DNA of 64,000 bases. It comes from Heterostelium album PN500 (taxonomy: Eukaryota; Evosea; Eumycetozoa; Acytosteliales; Acytosteliaceae). Both the position numbers and the translations under genes were made by a program. The first letter of the stretch is position 1. Every line of letters starts with the position of its first letter. The notes under the pieces were generated by a model. That model did not search any database, was not told where the DNA came from, and worked only from the letters and a program-made list of their open reading frames with translations. This document shows, piece after piece, positions 17,566-30,374 of this stretch. Where the stretch lies: the NCBI RefSeq assembly GCF_000004825.1, contig NW_008805068.1, positions 124,001-188,000 on the forward strand, in the 5' to 3' direction.

Positions 17566-20500
17566 ATGAATGATAATCATAAAGGTATACTTCAGGAGCT
17601 ATGTCAAAAACGAAAAGAAGTTTCACCAGTATACACGAAACCAACGATCATCACAGATATAGGAGGTAATTTCTACTACACAGAGGTAACCGTTAACTTT
17701 AAAGGACAAAGGTTTACCGGAGAAGGTAAGGCACGCTCAAAGAAAGATGCTGAAAAGACTGCTGCTTTAAATGCCCTTCAATCGATCTTCACCATTCACC
17801 CATCTGAAAGAGCAATCATGGAGTCAGGCAGTGGATTAGACTCTAGAAACTCGAGTAGTAGTAGTAGTAGTAGTAGTAGCAGCAGTTCAAGTAGCAGCAG
17901 TAGTAGCAGTGGTAGTTTGAGTGGAACATCACACGATGCTATGATGAATGATATATTTATAAATAATGGTGGTGTTACTACGCAAACATCCAATTGCAAT
18001 AGTCCGCAGGCAACTGGAGCGACTGGCGGTTCATCACCGTCGACTTCCTCCAATGCAAACAACGCTACCAATGGAACTGCTGCCGCTGCTGTGATCAATC
18101 CCAATATTCAACAATCGAGCAATATTGGCAGTGCATACAATCATCGTCGTGGACAGGATCAAACTGAGGTGGTGCGATTGCAACTGCAGTTGGAACAGTC
18201 GATCAAGACATTCACTGAGCGCTACAATCACTTGGAGAAGAAGTACAACGATCTGAAGGAGTATGTCAATCGTAAACACCTGGAAACACGTGACTACATC
18301 GATCGCAAGCTAAAGAGAAAACCAAAGAAACAAGAACGCTCACCCGTTCTTCAGTCAAACACAATGGAGGATTTGAATATTTGTGCTGTTGTTGTTACAA
18401 CACCTGCAACTGCTGTTGAACAACCCGTTCTTATCACCACCGCGGAACAACCCTCCTCCAACAACAGCATTACACTCTCGGAAGCAAATACGACTAATAC
18501 TATTACAGTATCAGAATCATCATCATCATCATTGTCATCATTGTCATTATCGTCGTCGTCGTCATCATCTTCACCTAAGCAACATCCACCACGATCGGTC
18601 ATCGCCACCATTGAACTCGACAAAGAATTGATACCGAGTCAGCTAACATTCTTTCGATATCGCACTGTTTTCAGCCATGGTTTCAAATCGGAGGATTTCA
18701 GTCATCTCGACCAAAAGTACAACTTCTCTGGATTCCTACTGTACAGCGCCAATCGCTTGCCAAAACCGGTCATCCACATCTCCAATGGCGCTGGCGAGCA
18801 TTTCGCTATTTCGATGGTTGAGTACGACCGCGAATCGATGACACGCGATGAATTTGCGCGTATCGTTACATTCCACCACTGCTTCTACACCCAGATTCTC
18901 CAGCAGAAACACATGAATTTCCGTTCGCCACAAGACCTCTACTTTGTGCCGTTTGTCAAGTGTCTGAGCAATCCAACACAGAAACTTCACCAAACACTGA
19001 TGGACTTGCTGACACACGACGATCTCATCAATGGAATTCCCTCGTTCTCGTCGGACAAGGAGTTTCACGCCTACTTTGACGAGAAGTATCTCAACCGGGT
19101 GGTGTTGTCGCCACGACCCGACTTTACCATATGTCGCGCCGTCGATCACACCCGACTCTTTGGCTACAACGACCCCAGTGTAATGTCGGTGCGCGACAAA
19201 AGCGGCAACCCAATCGAGTTGACCAGTGGAAAGTATCCATCGATCATGTGCACTCACTCCAGCGCCATCGCCAACAAAGACTACTGGTCACTGCGAACAC
19301 TCGTCTACTACGACGCCAACGACCAGCCTGAAGATCCGGCCAAGTGGAACACCGATGAGTTTGCAGCGATGGAACCAACGCAATGGGAGAGTTACATCCG
19401 CAAAGCAAAACTCACCGCCAAAGATCCACTTGTTCTCCGCGTGTTTGGCATCACCTCGACGATGCACGCCGTCGCCAAAGTAGCGATTCTCCCGTACATA
19501 CCAGAGATTCACTGGACCCTGAAAATGGAGAATTTCAAACGACAATACATAAATATCAACAACCAACGACTTCTACGTGAAGTCTTTACACATCCATCGA
19601 TCAACCGTAACAACACCGTCCCACCCAGATCACTAAAGGTATTCAAAGACTATCAACTTTTTAAGAGTGATAATCAACGATTAGAATATTTCGGTGATTC
19701 AATTTTAAAGTTTTGTATTACGTAAGTATCTATAGATAGAGCGATATCATAATAATTTATACTAATTCTTTTTGTTCCTCTTCTTCTTTTTTTTTAGATA
19801 TTATTTATATTTTTTGTATCCAAATGCACCGGAAGGATTTCTTACAACAAAGAGAAGTGAAGTAACTAGCAATACCTATCTACAGAATATCTGTGACCAA
19901 ACTTCAATCGATGATATTCTTAGACTAGGTCTTTCAAACACAGAAGACTACAAGAAACCGAAAGCAGATGTTATAGAAGCATTGTTTGCCGCTGTCTATC
20001 TCGAGTGTGGAATCAACGTTGTCTACGAATTCATCATAAACCTACTATTTAAAATTGAAAATGTTGTATTTCCTACATATAAATGTGAACATACAAATGA
20101 AACTCCATTAAGTAAGTGTTGTTGTCGTTAACAATTGATTACACAAAAAGGTAACTAACTCATAACTCATAACCAATTAACCTATAGGTGAATCACAGAA
20201 ATCAGTATTATTCAATATGAATATAAATATTAAAGATACTTGTTTGTTCCAAGAGGCAATGAATTGCAGTAGTGATCCAAAGATGAACTATCAGCGATTG
20301 GAGTTTCTCGGTGACTCGTACATCGATCTGGTGGTATCGGAGTTTCTCTATCACAACTTCCCGCGCGAACAAGAGGGTTTCCTCTCACAGACACGTGCAC
20401 TGCTGGTGCGCAACGAGAAGCTTGCCAACACTGCCAACCACCTACGAATCCGACAGTCGATCGATCCCAGCGTTGTCCCGACCACCAAGCGTATGGGTGA

Positions 20501-20849
20501 CCTCTTTGAGTCGTTCACCGGCTGTCTGCTGCTGGACGGCGGTCTACAAGACACGAAATCGTTCCTCATCAAACATCTCCCGCTCACCACCAACCACGTC
20601 AACGAAATGATCGAATCGCACTACGCATCGAACCGACCAATACCACTAACCTCACAGGAACCAATACCAGACTCGAATCAAGATATCACTCTTCCTCTCA
20701 AATTATTGGAGCAATACGAAGAGAATAACAACAATAATGACAACAAACTAAGTAGTAGTAGTAGTAATAGTAGTAGTAACAACAAATTAATAACAACAAC
20801 TACAATATTAACAACAAACATAGAAGAAGAAATGATAATAGATTCATAA
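17566..20849 (+). CDS. drnB-like: Dicer-like RNase III with N-terminal dsRBD
   Basis: Exons 17566-19721, 19798-20111 and 20188-20849 join in frame to give 1043 residues. Residues ~6-73 form a dsRBD (ILQELCQKRKE ... KGEGKARSKKDAEKTAALNA-type ending). Ser and Asn tracts, a short coiled coil (~205-250) and a region resembling Dicer platform/PAZ (~360-640) follow. RNase IIIa spans the exon 1/2 junction (LEYFGDSILKFCI ... KADVIEALFAAVYLE). RNase IIIb is in exon 3 (LEFLGDSYIDLV ... GDLFESFTGCLLLDGG). The acidic catalytic residues (E, D, D, E) are present in both. There is no helicase, as in D. discoideum DrnA/DrnB, which place the dsRBD first and process small RNAs. The assignment to DrnB rather than DrnA is not certain. 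The C-terminus ends in Asn/Ser/Thr low complexity. Confidence 0.85.
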
Positions 20850-21579
20850 TAACAATAATAATCATAATATAATAACCATTTGTAAAAATTCAAGATATAT
20901 AATAATAACTAATTAATTTGCTAAAATCAAAAATAGACAAATTCTAACTAAGTATTTTTATTTAAAATAATTAGTATTATCTGTCTCTTTTTGGTTTTAA
21001 TAAATTATTATTTATTTTATATATATCTTTTATTTTTATTTGTAAATATCATTCATATTTTCTATTTATTTATATCGTGAAATTAATTTCATTTGTGTGT
21101 ATTGTATGTTTTTATTTGAGATCCTGGTCGAAATCCTCCCCAGCTTTTTTTAATGTATCATAACAAAAAAAATAAATTGAAGCCTGGGTTATCATTCGCT
21201 TCATTAGAAGAGTTTTCTGAATTAAAAAAAAATCCAACAAAACAGAAAAAAAAAAACATCTGATTTTTTTTTTTTTTTTTTTTATTTTTCAAAATTATTT
21301 ATTTTCATCACTTCTCCAACAACAACTCATAACAAGACTTTTGTCAACTAAATAGTCCGTCTGCTGTGTGTTGTTTTTTCACAAAATTAATTTTATTATA
21401 AATTGAACCTTTTTTTTTTATTATTACTATTTATTATTATTATTATTTTAGATAGTTTATAGTTTAGCCAGCGTTAGTTTTAGTTTAGATTAGATTAGTT
21501 TAAACTAAGGAACTTCAATTTAGATAGACTTTTACAATTAGTAGTAATAGATATAAATATAGATAGATAATATAGAAAA
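20850..21579. other. Intergenic
   Basis: AT-rich 3' flank of the Dicer gene and promoter of the V-ATPase gene. It has TAGATTAGATTAG-type tandem motifs near 21485-21500. Nothing else is supportable. Confidence 0.4.
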
Positions 21580-23650
21580 ATGAGATTTGAAGAGGAATTT
21601 CTTAAGCATACAGTAAATGGTGTAAAGGCTGCAGAGGCTGCTTTTCGTGATCAAAAGGTAGCTACTCGTATCGTACCATGGAGCTCACACTTAAAGTCAG
21701 ATTTCATCACTCGTGAGGAATACAGTCTCATCGACAAATACGACAAGAAATCTGAAACTGAGAAGAAGACTATCTTTTCAACTGTAAGTGTTTCATTAAA
21801 TATTTACACAATGAGATAATTCATTGCGAACATCAAATCTTATCATCACATCACAAATAACACACACATTTTTTTAAAAAAAAGATTTGGTTTTTTTTTT
21901 TTTTTTTTAATTTTGATATTTTAAATTAACACACACCTTATTTACATCTATTTTTTATACTACAATTTTATAGGAAGGTGACAGACTTGCTCAATTCTTT
22001 GTTGATTTCTTACAAAAGAGTGCAGATTTGGATACAATTCAATACGTTCTCTACTTGGTTAATGAAATCATTAGAAGTAAGATTAGATTAGATTAGATTA
22101 GTGGGGTTGGGAATGTGATTGATTGATTGAATAGAATAGATGATATTAACTACTACTACTTTCCACTTATAATAATAATAATAATAATAATAGTTGAACC
22201 AAAAGCATTGAATAACTTTGTCAGATTAAATAGCGCAAAGGATGCAAACTATCCATACAATATCTTCTTTAGATTGTTCAATCGTGAGGACAACAACGCA
22301 TACGTAAATCTGATTGCCGGTATCATTTTAGGTAATATCTTGGCAGCTGGATCGCCACCACAAAAGGAGATCGAACATTTCATCAACTGGTCACTCCCAC
22401 TCCTCCGTAAATCAGAGCCACGTGAAGTCGAAGTCGCATTGATTGCCCTACAAGCTTTCTTGGCCAAAGAAGATAACAGAGTTCTTTTCAACAAATTACA
22501 AGGAACTAATTTGTATGTCAAACAAATCATCAACCAAACCAAGCCAATAATATCATAATAATCATCGACACACACACACATATATACTAATATCATATCA
22601 TATTCATCATAACAAACAAACAAACCAATATTACAGATTAGTTGAGATTGTTTCAAATAATGCTAGTCCAAATACATTGCTTTTGCCATTGCTCTATGAA
22701 GCTTTATATTGTATTTGGTTGTTGTCATTCAGTCCAGTCGTTGCTCACGATGCCTCTGAAAAGAACATCGTCCCAACTTTGGTTCAAATCACTAAAACCA
22801 TTACTAAAGAGAAGATTATTAGATTGTCAATTGCTTCCCTTAGAGTAATTATCAAATTTGCTAAGCAAATACCACCATATTCATACAACTAATCTTTTCA
22901 TTTTACCATTTCCATATAACAACGACAACTATAGAACATGATGAACGTCGAGAAAAACAATGAAGAAATGATTGAAGGTGGATTGATTCGTATGTTAAAC
23001 TTTTTGAGCAACAAGAAATGGGGAGATCAAGATATTGTCGACGATCTCGAGAAACTCTCTGAAGCATTATCACAAGATATCGCCAAGATGAGGTAATGTA
23101 TTAAATAATAATAATATTGATCTGATATATATATATATATATATAATATAGTATAATGTATTAATATTATTGTTTATTATTATTTATTATTTTTAGTTCA
23201 TTCGATAAATATAGAACTGAAGTACAAACAAACGAGTTGGAATGGTCACCAGTTCACAAATCAGAGAATTTCTGGAAAGAAAACGCATTGAGATTCGAAG
23301 AGAACTCACACAGCGTCTTGAAGCTTTTACATTTAATCCTACAAAAGTCAGAGAACCCAGTTCACCTTTCGATCGCTTGTCACGATCTTGGTGAATTTGC
23401 TCGTTTCCATCCACGTGGAAAGATGTAAGTTATCATAATAACCATATATATATTATCAAATCAAATAATTAATTAATCATCTTTCATTTTCTCTTTTTCC
23501 ATTTCTTAAACTAGTATTATTGAAGCACTCGGTATCAAACAAGATATCATGAGATTGATGACCAATCCAAACGAAGAGGTCAAGAAACAAGCATTGTTTG
23601 CTTTACAAAAGATGATGATTAACAACTGGGAATACTTATCAGCAAAGTAA
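21580..23650 (+). CDS. vatH: V-type ATPase subunit H
   Basis: Seven exons (21580-21783, 21974-22076, 22194-22512, 22637-22844, 22935-23092, 23197-23424, 23515-23650) join in phase to 451 residues, the family's usual size. Subunit H of the V1 sector couples and silences V1/Vo in endosomes and the contractile vacuole. Diagnostic stretches are RIVPWSSHLKSDFITREEY near the N-terminus, LYEALYCIWLLSF and RMLNFLSNKKWGDQDIVDDL in the middle, and HSVLKLLHLIL, DLGEFARFHPRGK and ALQKMMINNWEYL at the end. These follow the helical-repeat (ARM-like) fold. Introns are short with GTAAG/GTATG donors; the fifth contains a (TA)n tract near 23126-23145. Nothing is broken. Confidence 0.93.
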
Positions 23651-25167
23651 ACAATAATTAAAAAAAAAAAAACAAACAATATAAACTATAGTAATAATAT
23701 TAATAGTAGTAATTTATGACCATTAAACTTTTACTTTATATAAATAACTTGCAAACATTAAAACAAAATAAAACAATCAAAAAATCAATCATCATCATAT
23801 CACCAAACTTTAAAAATAAAAAATTAAAATAAAATAAAAAAATACTAAACTAAACCTTTAATTGATCATTATTGTTATTTGATTGAACTGAACTTGGCTT
23901 AAAGTAATTCGATTACTAGTTTTACCATGTTATGTTGGTCAATTAATTGATGATATTATCAAGACTAATTTTAATTAAATTTAATTCCGGTATCATGAAT
24001 CCAATCCTGGTAAAATTTAACACAATTGCAATTTCCTTAGATTAGGTTGTGATATTTCCATTTAAGAAAATTTATAATCTAATTAATTAAAGAGATTGAT
24101 ATTTATAAACACAAATATATAATGGAATGAATATTATTGTGATAAGTACGACATTGTACTTTATGGTTGATTAAACAATCACAAAATAAAAAATAATGTA
24201 AAATTTTTAATATCCTGCATTGTTGTTTCATAAATAATCTTATCTGCACCAAAAAAAACCAAGACACCACTTGGTGGAACGGAAAAATAAAGAGAGAAAT
24301 ATGATTTTTTTAGAACTTTAAATCGATGATTGATTTTTGACAGGTGTCAAAAAAAAAAAAAACCTTTAGTTTTTTGTAAATTGTTTTTTTTTTTGTCAGT
24401 TTTTTTTGCAAACCATCAAACCCCCATTTGCACCAAGGTTTTGTTTGTAAACTAAACAACTGAAAAATCAATAACAACATACCCCCTTTATTATATATTT
24501 AGTGCCTAATTTGTTGTTGGATGGTCCTTGTCAAAATATTTCAATACTTGATAATATATGCAATGTTTTATTTTTATATTTTATTGTTTGTTTGTTAAAT
24601 GGTGATGGTGGTGATGGCTATTGGTGCCTCAAATAATCAATTAATGGCTATAAATCCAAAAAAAAGTACATCATTTAAAGTAGCTATTAGATCAAATTAA
24701 TAATAAAATAAGAGATTTCACTTCGGTCAAACAGAAAAAGAAAAAAACAATTTTACTTTAAGGATGCAAATGAAGTTTGACACTTTTATTGTTGTGTAAA
24801 CTTGTGATGGATACACAAACACACTGATCAAGTTTGTGTACCGCTATACACTCAGTTGTCACCTTTGCCACCATTATTTCCTATGCATTGGTATGGCATA
24901 TCTAAATTTAATAATATTTTTTTTTTTGTTTTTTTACATTACATCCAATCGTTGAAACCACGAATAAAACCAAGCTTGGATTTTGTTAATCAATCAACAT
25001 TGTGGTCTGAAAGTCTTAAAGTTAATATATTTATAAACTACTACTTATAATTATTTGTATATATTATTTATCGATTATCTGTATATATTTGAAGTTCATA
25101 TAGGAATAAAAAAAAAAAACAAATCCAATTAAATATTTTTTAAAAAAAAAAACAACAACAACTTCAA
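23651..25167. promoter_or_regulatory. Long intergenic region upstream of calcium pump
   Basis: 1.5 kb without a gene. It contains CACC/GTGG-type patches (about 24270, 24425 and 24600-24640) that could be promoter elements, A/T runs, and a pyrimidine/purine-mixed block at 24730-24900. An A-rich leader directly precedes ATG 25168. Confidence 0.4.
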
Positions 25168-28100
25168 ATGGTTGCTCAACAATTAGAGTCCATCCAATTG
25201 GATAGTATTGAAGATGAGTTTAAATTCGATATTCAAACATTGGGACAATTCGTAGATGTTCCAAAGAATCCAGCTTTACTCGAAGAGATTGGTGGTGTTC
25301 AAGGTTTGGCTGCTGGACTTAAATCATCGACAACCCAAGGTTTACCAAACGAATATAATTCTACTGAAGCCAATCGTATTAGAATGTAAGTAATTAGTAT
25401 TAACTAATATTATAATAATTTATTAATTTCTATTTTAATATTTTCCAATTAATTTTTAGTTATGGAAAAATATTTTACCACCTCCACCACATCAACCATT
25501 ATGGAGTATCATTCTAGATGCTTTAAAAGATCATATTTTGATTTTACTTATTATTGCCGCTGTTATTTCTATTGTTTTGGGTGCCATTCCATATACTTCC
25601 GATGATCCAGAGACTGGTTGGATTGATGGTGTCGCTATCTTGGTCGCCGTAATTATTGTAGTGGTCGTGACTTCGACCAATGATTTCAAGAATCAAGCTC
25701 GTTTCCGTGAGTTGAATGAAAAGACCTCCGATAAACAAATCAAAGCTATCCGTTCAGGTGAGCAATGTCAAATCTCCATCTTTGATGTACGTGTCGGTGA
25801 TGTCCTACTCTTGGATACCGGTGACATTCTCTGTGCCGACGGTGTCTTTATCGAGGGTCACTCCATTACTTGCGACGAGTCATCGATCACCGGTGAATCC
25901 GATCCAATCAAGAAAGGTCATTACACTGAGGGTTTCGATCCAATGTTTATCTCTGGTAGTATGGTGTTGGAAGGTTTCGGTCGTATCATGGTCACAGCTG
26001 TCGGTACCAATTCATTCAACGGTAAGACAATGATGTCGCTCCGTGTCGAATCTGAAGATACTCCACTCCAAGAGAAACTCGGAAAACTCGCTGCCAATAT
26101 TGGTAAATTCGGTTTGTCAGCTGCCGTTCTACTGTTGTTGATTATCATTCCAAAGTACTTTATCGAAAAGAAAGTTAATGGTGAGCCAATCTCTTCCAAA
26201 GCCGGTGGTGAAATCACCAACATGGTTATTGGTGCCATCACTATTATTGTTGTCGCCGTGCCAGAAGGTCTTCCACTTGCCGTAACAATGGCTCTTGCAT
26301 ATGGTATGATGAAGATGTTCAAGGAAAACAATTTGGTACGTCACTTGGCATCGTGTGAAACCATGGGTAGCGCCACTACCATTTGTTCCGACAAGACCGG
26401 AACTCTCACCCAGAATGTCATGACTGTCGTTACCGGTTACATCGGTACTCTCTTCAAGGATTGTCAGCAATTCGCTTCGACTCTTCCAAAGGATATTGCT
26501 GCCATTCTCTGTGACGGTATCGCCATTAACTCCAATGCCTACGAAGGTGTCTCGACCAAGGGTAAAATCGAATTCATCGGTTCCAAGACAGAGTGTGCCA
26601 TGTTGAACTTTGGAAAGTTGTTTGGATCCGATTACCAAGAGGCTCGTCGTCGTTTGGAGATTGTTGAACTCTATCCATTCTCGTCGGCTCGTAAGCGTAT
26701 GGGTGTGTTGGTCAAGCAAGATTCATCGAGTTACCGTTTCTTCCAAAAGGGTGCATCTGAGATTGTTCTCGGACAATGTGATCGTTACATCGACCAAAAC
26801 GGACAAGTCCAACGATTAACACCAGAGGTCAAAGCTATTTTCGACCAAACCATCATTGATTTCGCAACTGATGCACTCCGTACCATTGGTATGGCATACC
26901 GTGACTATCCAATCGACTGTGGTTTGGATTTCAAGAAGGAAGCTCCAGAGTCCAATTTAATTTTCATTGGTGTCGTCGGTATCAAAGATCCATTGAGACC
27001 AGAGGTTCCAGATGCCGTTATCCAATGTCAACGTGCAGGTATTACCGTTCGTATGGTTACCGGTGACAATATTATCACTGCCCAAAACATTGCCAAGAAC
27101 TGTGGTATCTTGACCGAAGGTGGATTGTGCATGGAGGGACCGAAATTCCGTAATCTCTCCAAGGAGGAAATGGATGCAATTCTTCCAAAACTTCAGGTTC
27201 TCGCTCGTTCCTCGCCAACCGACAAACAATTGTTGGTCGGACGTCTCAAGGATTTGGGTGAAGTCGTTGCTGTAACTGGTGATGGTACTAATGACGGTCC
27301 AGCTTTGAAGTTGGCAAACGTCGGTTTCTCTATGGGTATCTCTGGTACTGAGGTTGCTATTGCCGCTTCGGACGTCGTGCTTCTCGATGATAATTTCGCT
27401 TCGATTGTTCGTGCCGTCCTCTGGGGACGTAACATCTACGATGCCATCTGTAAGTTCTTGCAATTCCAGTTGACTGTCAATGTAGTGGCCGTTACCATTG
27501 CCTTTGTCGGTGCCATCTCTGGAGGTGGACACTCGCCATTGACTGCCGTCCAACTTCTCTGGGTCAATTTGATTATGGATACCTTGGCTGCACTGGCACT
27601 CGCCACCGAACCACCCACTCAAGAACTCCTCGATCGTCCACCCAACGGTAAAGACGCTCCACTCATTACTCGCTCCATGTGGAAGAACATCCTCGGTCAA
27701 TCGGTTCTCCAACTGATCATCCTATTCGTTCTCCTCTACAAGGGAGACGTTATCTACGAGAACTTTGTCGATTTCAAGATTCAACAAACCCATCAATACA
27801 CCATTCTCTTTAACACCTTTGTATTCCTCCAGCTGTTCAACGAGATAAACAGTCGTGTCTTGGGTGCCAAAGTGAATCCATTCAAGGGTATCTTGAACAA
27901 TCCAATCTTCCTCGTTGTCTTGGTGGCCACTGTCATCATTCAAGTTATCTTTGTAACTTTCGGTGGTAAGGCAACCTCTACCGAGCCATTGGTCATCCAA
28001 GAATGGGTTGCATGCATCGTCACAGGATCGGTTGCACTGCCATGGGGTTTGATGTTGCGTATGATTCCAATTAGCGAACCACCCATCAAGCGATCAAAGC

Positions 28101-28459
28101 CATCGAAGGAAGAAGCCATCTACACACCACCAATCGACAACAGCAATCCACACTCCACCAATCAAATATCAATCACCACATCCAACGAAAGCAATCATAA
28201 CAACAGCGACGACTCTCCACTCGTCTCCAAAGACAACACCGACATCCCAATGCAAGTTGGTAGCAGCACCGTTTCACCAACCAACCAATCAACCGATAGA
28301 CCAGTTCCGGTCGGTCGTGGATGGCAAATCGTTAGACAAACTCACCAAAAGTTACGTGTAATCAATGCATTCAAATCATATGAAACACCAGGTGACGCAC
28401 TTGTAGATGTTGTTCGTGGTCCAACTCGTCCATCACTTTATTTACCATCTAGTAACTAG
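25168..28459 (+). CDS. patA: PMCA-type Ca2+-transporting P-type ATPase
   Basis: Exon 1 is 25168-25385 and exon 2 is ~25460-28459, about 1072 residues. The product pumps Ca2+ out of the cytosol (contractile vacuole or plasma membrane). Seen: LTSGES-type actuator motif (DESSITGESDPIKKG), P4-helix PEGLPLAVT, phosphorylation site CSDKTGTLTQN, hinge MVTGDNIITAQ and TGDGTNDGPALKLA, and about ten membrane segments. The splice puts exon 1 and exon 2 out of frame by one: the run of five A at 25466-25470 is one base short for the expected YGKNILPPPP. A single-base deletion or homopolymer read error is likely. The C-terminus (near 28310-28380) has GRGWQIVRQTHQKLRVINAF, resembling an animal PMCA calmodulin-binding helix. 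PatA/PAT1 is the best family guess. Confidence 0.9.
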
Positions 28460-28661
28460 GATAACTTAAAAATATAATAATAATAATAATAATATTAAAA
28501 AAATAAGATTTTGATCGATCAATCAATCAGTACTCCAAATAAGGTATTTGATTATTTGTAAAAAAAAAAGATCAAAAAAAACACACAAACACAAACTTTC
28601 GAATATTCAAGACAAAAACAAACAAACAATAAAATGTAAATTTATTTATTTAATTTAAAAT

Positions 28662-29930
28662 TTAAAAAACTTTTCTTTTAAATATATACATTGATATCAT
28701 ATCATGATTAATATATCTTGAATATCTAAAGTTGAAATCTTTGTCATTTATAATGAGTTGTTTCTCTTCTATTTTCTTCATGTCATATACGACGATATAT
28801 CTAACCGATGGTTTCTTTGCTATTTCATACATCGATTGTTTATATTCTTCGAAATTGAGTAGTATCAATCTAACTATCTTTAATTGATAGAATTCATTCA
28901 AGTACTTAATACAATGAGTAGGAATGATTGCTCTTGTAATCTGATTGACACCACCTACAAGACTATTGAAAAATGGTTGTAGTTCTTCTTCTTTAGGCTT
29001 GTTTAAGTTTAATATTTTTATATGATTAGCTATATTGTATTCTTCCATTCCTTCTTTGAATGGGTACGATAGTTTGATTGTTGGTTTTGCAGCAACTATC
29101 TTATTAAGCAGAGCAATGCTGTAGTTTGATCTTAATAAACCGATCGATTCTATTGATTCCGATTTCAATAGTAGTTTACTAAATTCATTGTAATGACTTA
29201 GAGATGATGCCAGAGTCGATATTTTTATCTTTTGTAGTTGTTTGTTGTATTGTTGGTAGGTATCGAGATAGGGTTGCACAAGGAACTCCGATGTTACCTT
29301 CAACTTTCTGAGCAATGGCATGGCAGCAAACACTTTTTCACTCATGAAAGCCGGCGTAATACCAGTGTTGATTTCAAATGATCTTATATTTCCAAGAAAA
29401 CAAAGATTGCTATTGTCATCGAATATATGTCGTCCAACTGAATTCGGTTTAGTTTTCATGTATGAGTTGTAATAACAATGAAGATGTTCGATTTTACTGA
29501 TAAAGTTAGTGTTGCTGTCGGTGTTGCTGCAAGTGTTATAATTATCTCTTATCGTAAAGAAGTTGAATGTACTGTGGTTTAGATCGCATGGTAGTAGGAC
29601 GCGTGGTAGCAACTGATTGATGATGAATTTCATGAGATCCTTGGAGATGAATGATAATCTGTAGAGCAAAGACAGTGAGTTCTCAATCTTGACTCTCTTG
29701 CTATAGTTGTTACTATTGGCTGAGACATTGTCGATATAAACGATTTCCATTGATTCTATATGACGAGTATGACGGAATTCGTATTCCATATAGATAGATT
29801 CTATCACCGACAGTCCAACGATCTTTTGAATGATATAGTTTGGAAATGTGTAATTAGTCTGTCGTTCGTCATGTGAAGGACAATACAAACATTTCTTAAA
29901 TGATTTTATTTTATTTATATATTTGAACAT
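28662..29930 (-). CDS. Dictyostelid F-box/LRR-like protein
   Basis: A single-exon 422-residue ORF. The N-terminal part (~28-110) has NYIIQKIVGL and LLYRLSFISKDLMKFI, the F-box-like 'I-x-KI--L ... L--SF-SK-L--FI' layout common in this lineage. The remainder is degenerate leucine-rich strands with a three-residue spacing (IESIGLLRS, LRKLKVTSE, IKILNLN). It is convergent with the calcium pump. Its role as a ubiquitin-ligase adaptor is inferred from family, not shown. It is related in style to the genes at 1-1396 and 44388 but not close in sequence. Confidence 0.65.
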   Translation of the reverse strand: MFKYINKIKSFKKCLYCPSHDERQTNYTFPNYIIQKIVGLSVIESIYMEYEFRHTRHIESMEIVYIDNVSANSNNYSKRVKIENSLSLLYRLSFISKDLMKFIINQLLPRVLLPCDLNHSTFNFFTIRDNYNTCSNTDSNTNFISKIEHLHCYYNSYMKTKPNSVGRHIFDDNSNLCFLGNIRSFEINTGITPAFMSEKVFAAMPLLRKLKVTSEFLVQPYLDTYQQYNKQLQKIKISTLASSLSHYNEFSKLLLKSESIESIGLLRSNYSIALLNKIVAAKPTIKLSYPFKEGMEEYNIANHIKILNLNKPKEEELQPFFNSLVGGVNQITRAIIPTHCIKYLNEFYQLKIVRLILLNFEEYKQSMYEIAKKPSVRYIVVYDMKKIEEKQLIINDKDFNFRYSRYINHDMISMYIFKRKVF

Positions 29931-30374
29931 CTCTTAAACATTATTAATTTGATGATAATACTACAAAAAATGAAATGATTTATTTGTTAAAAATTTTCAA
30001 TTTCTAGTGATGATTGGTTTGTTAGAGCAATAGAGATTAATATTATAAAAATAAAATAAAATATTAAAGCTTGTAGGATTTTTCTAAAAATTAGATAAAC
30101 AAAGATTTAGATTATAAAGTTTTTAAAATTTAAGATATAAATTATTTTTATTTTTAATTATTATTAATAAGAAAATTGTTAATTAAACTAATAATTTTTT
30201 ATTGCGATCTTTACTACTTTGGAATTAAAAGAAGTCTAATAAAATTTTATTTATTATTGGATAAAATAATAATTTATTTTAGTATAAATAAAATTTTTTG
30301 TTAATTTATTAAAAAAACCAAAGTTTTAAAACTTTTTTCTCATTTTTTAAAAAAATTATTTTTTAACAAATAAA
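29931..30374. other. Divergent intergenic region
   Basis: Extremely AT-rich; no gene, RNA gene or repeat recognised. It separates the divergent F-box-like and ankyrin genes. CTACAAAAAATGAAATGAT at ~29960 recurs near 40881, a small shared promoter-type word. Confidence 0.35.

Noticed and set aside
18351-18623. Asp-rich minus-strand frame inside the Dicer gene
   Set aside because: Shadow of the Ser/Thr tracts; no start context or splice support.
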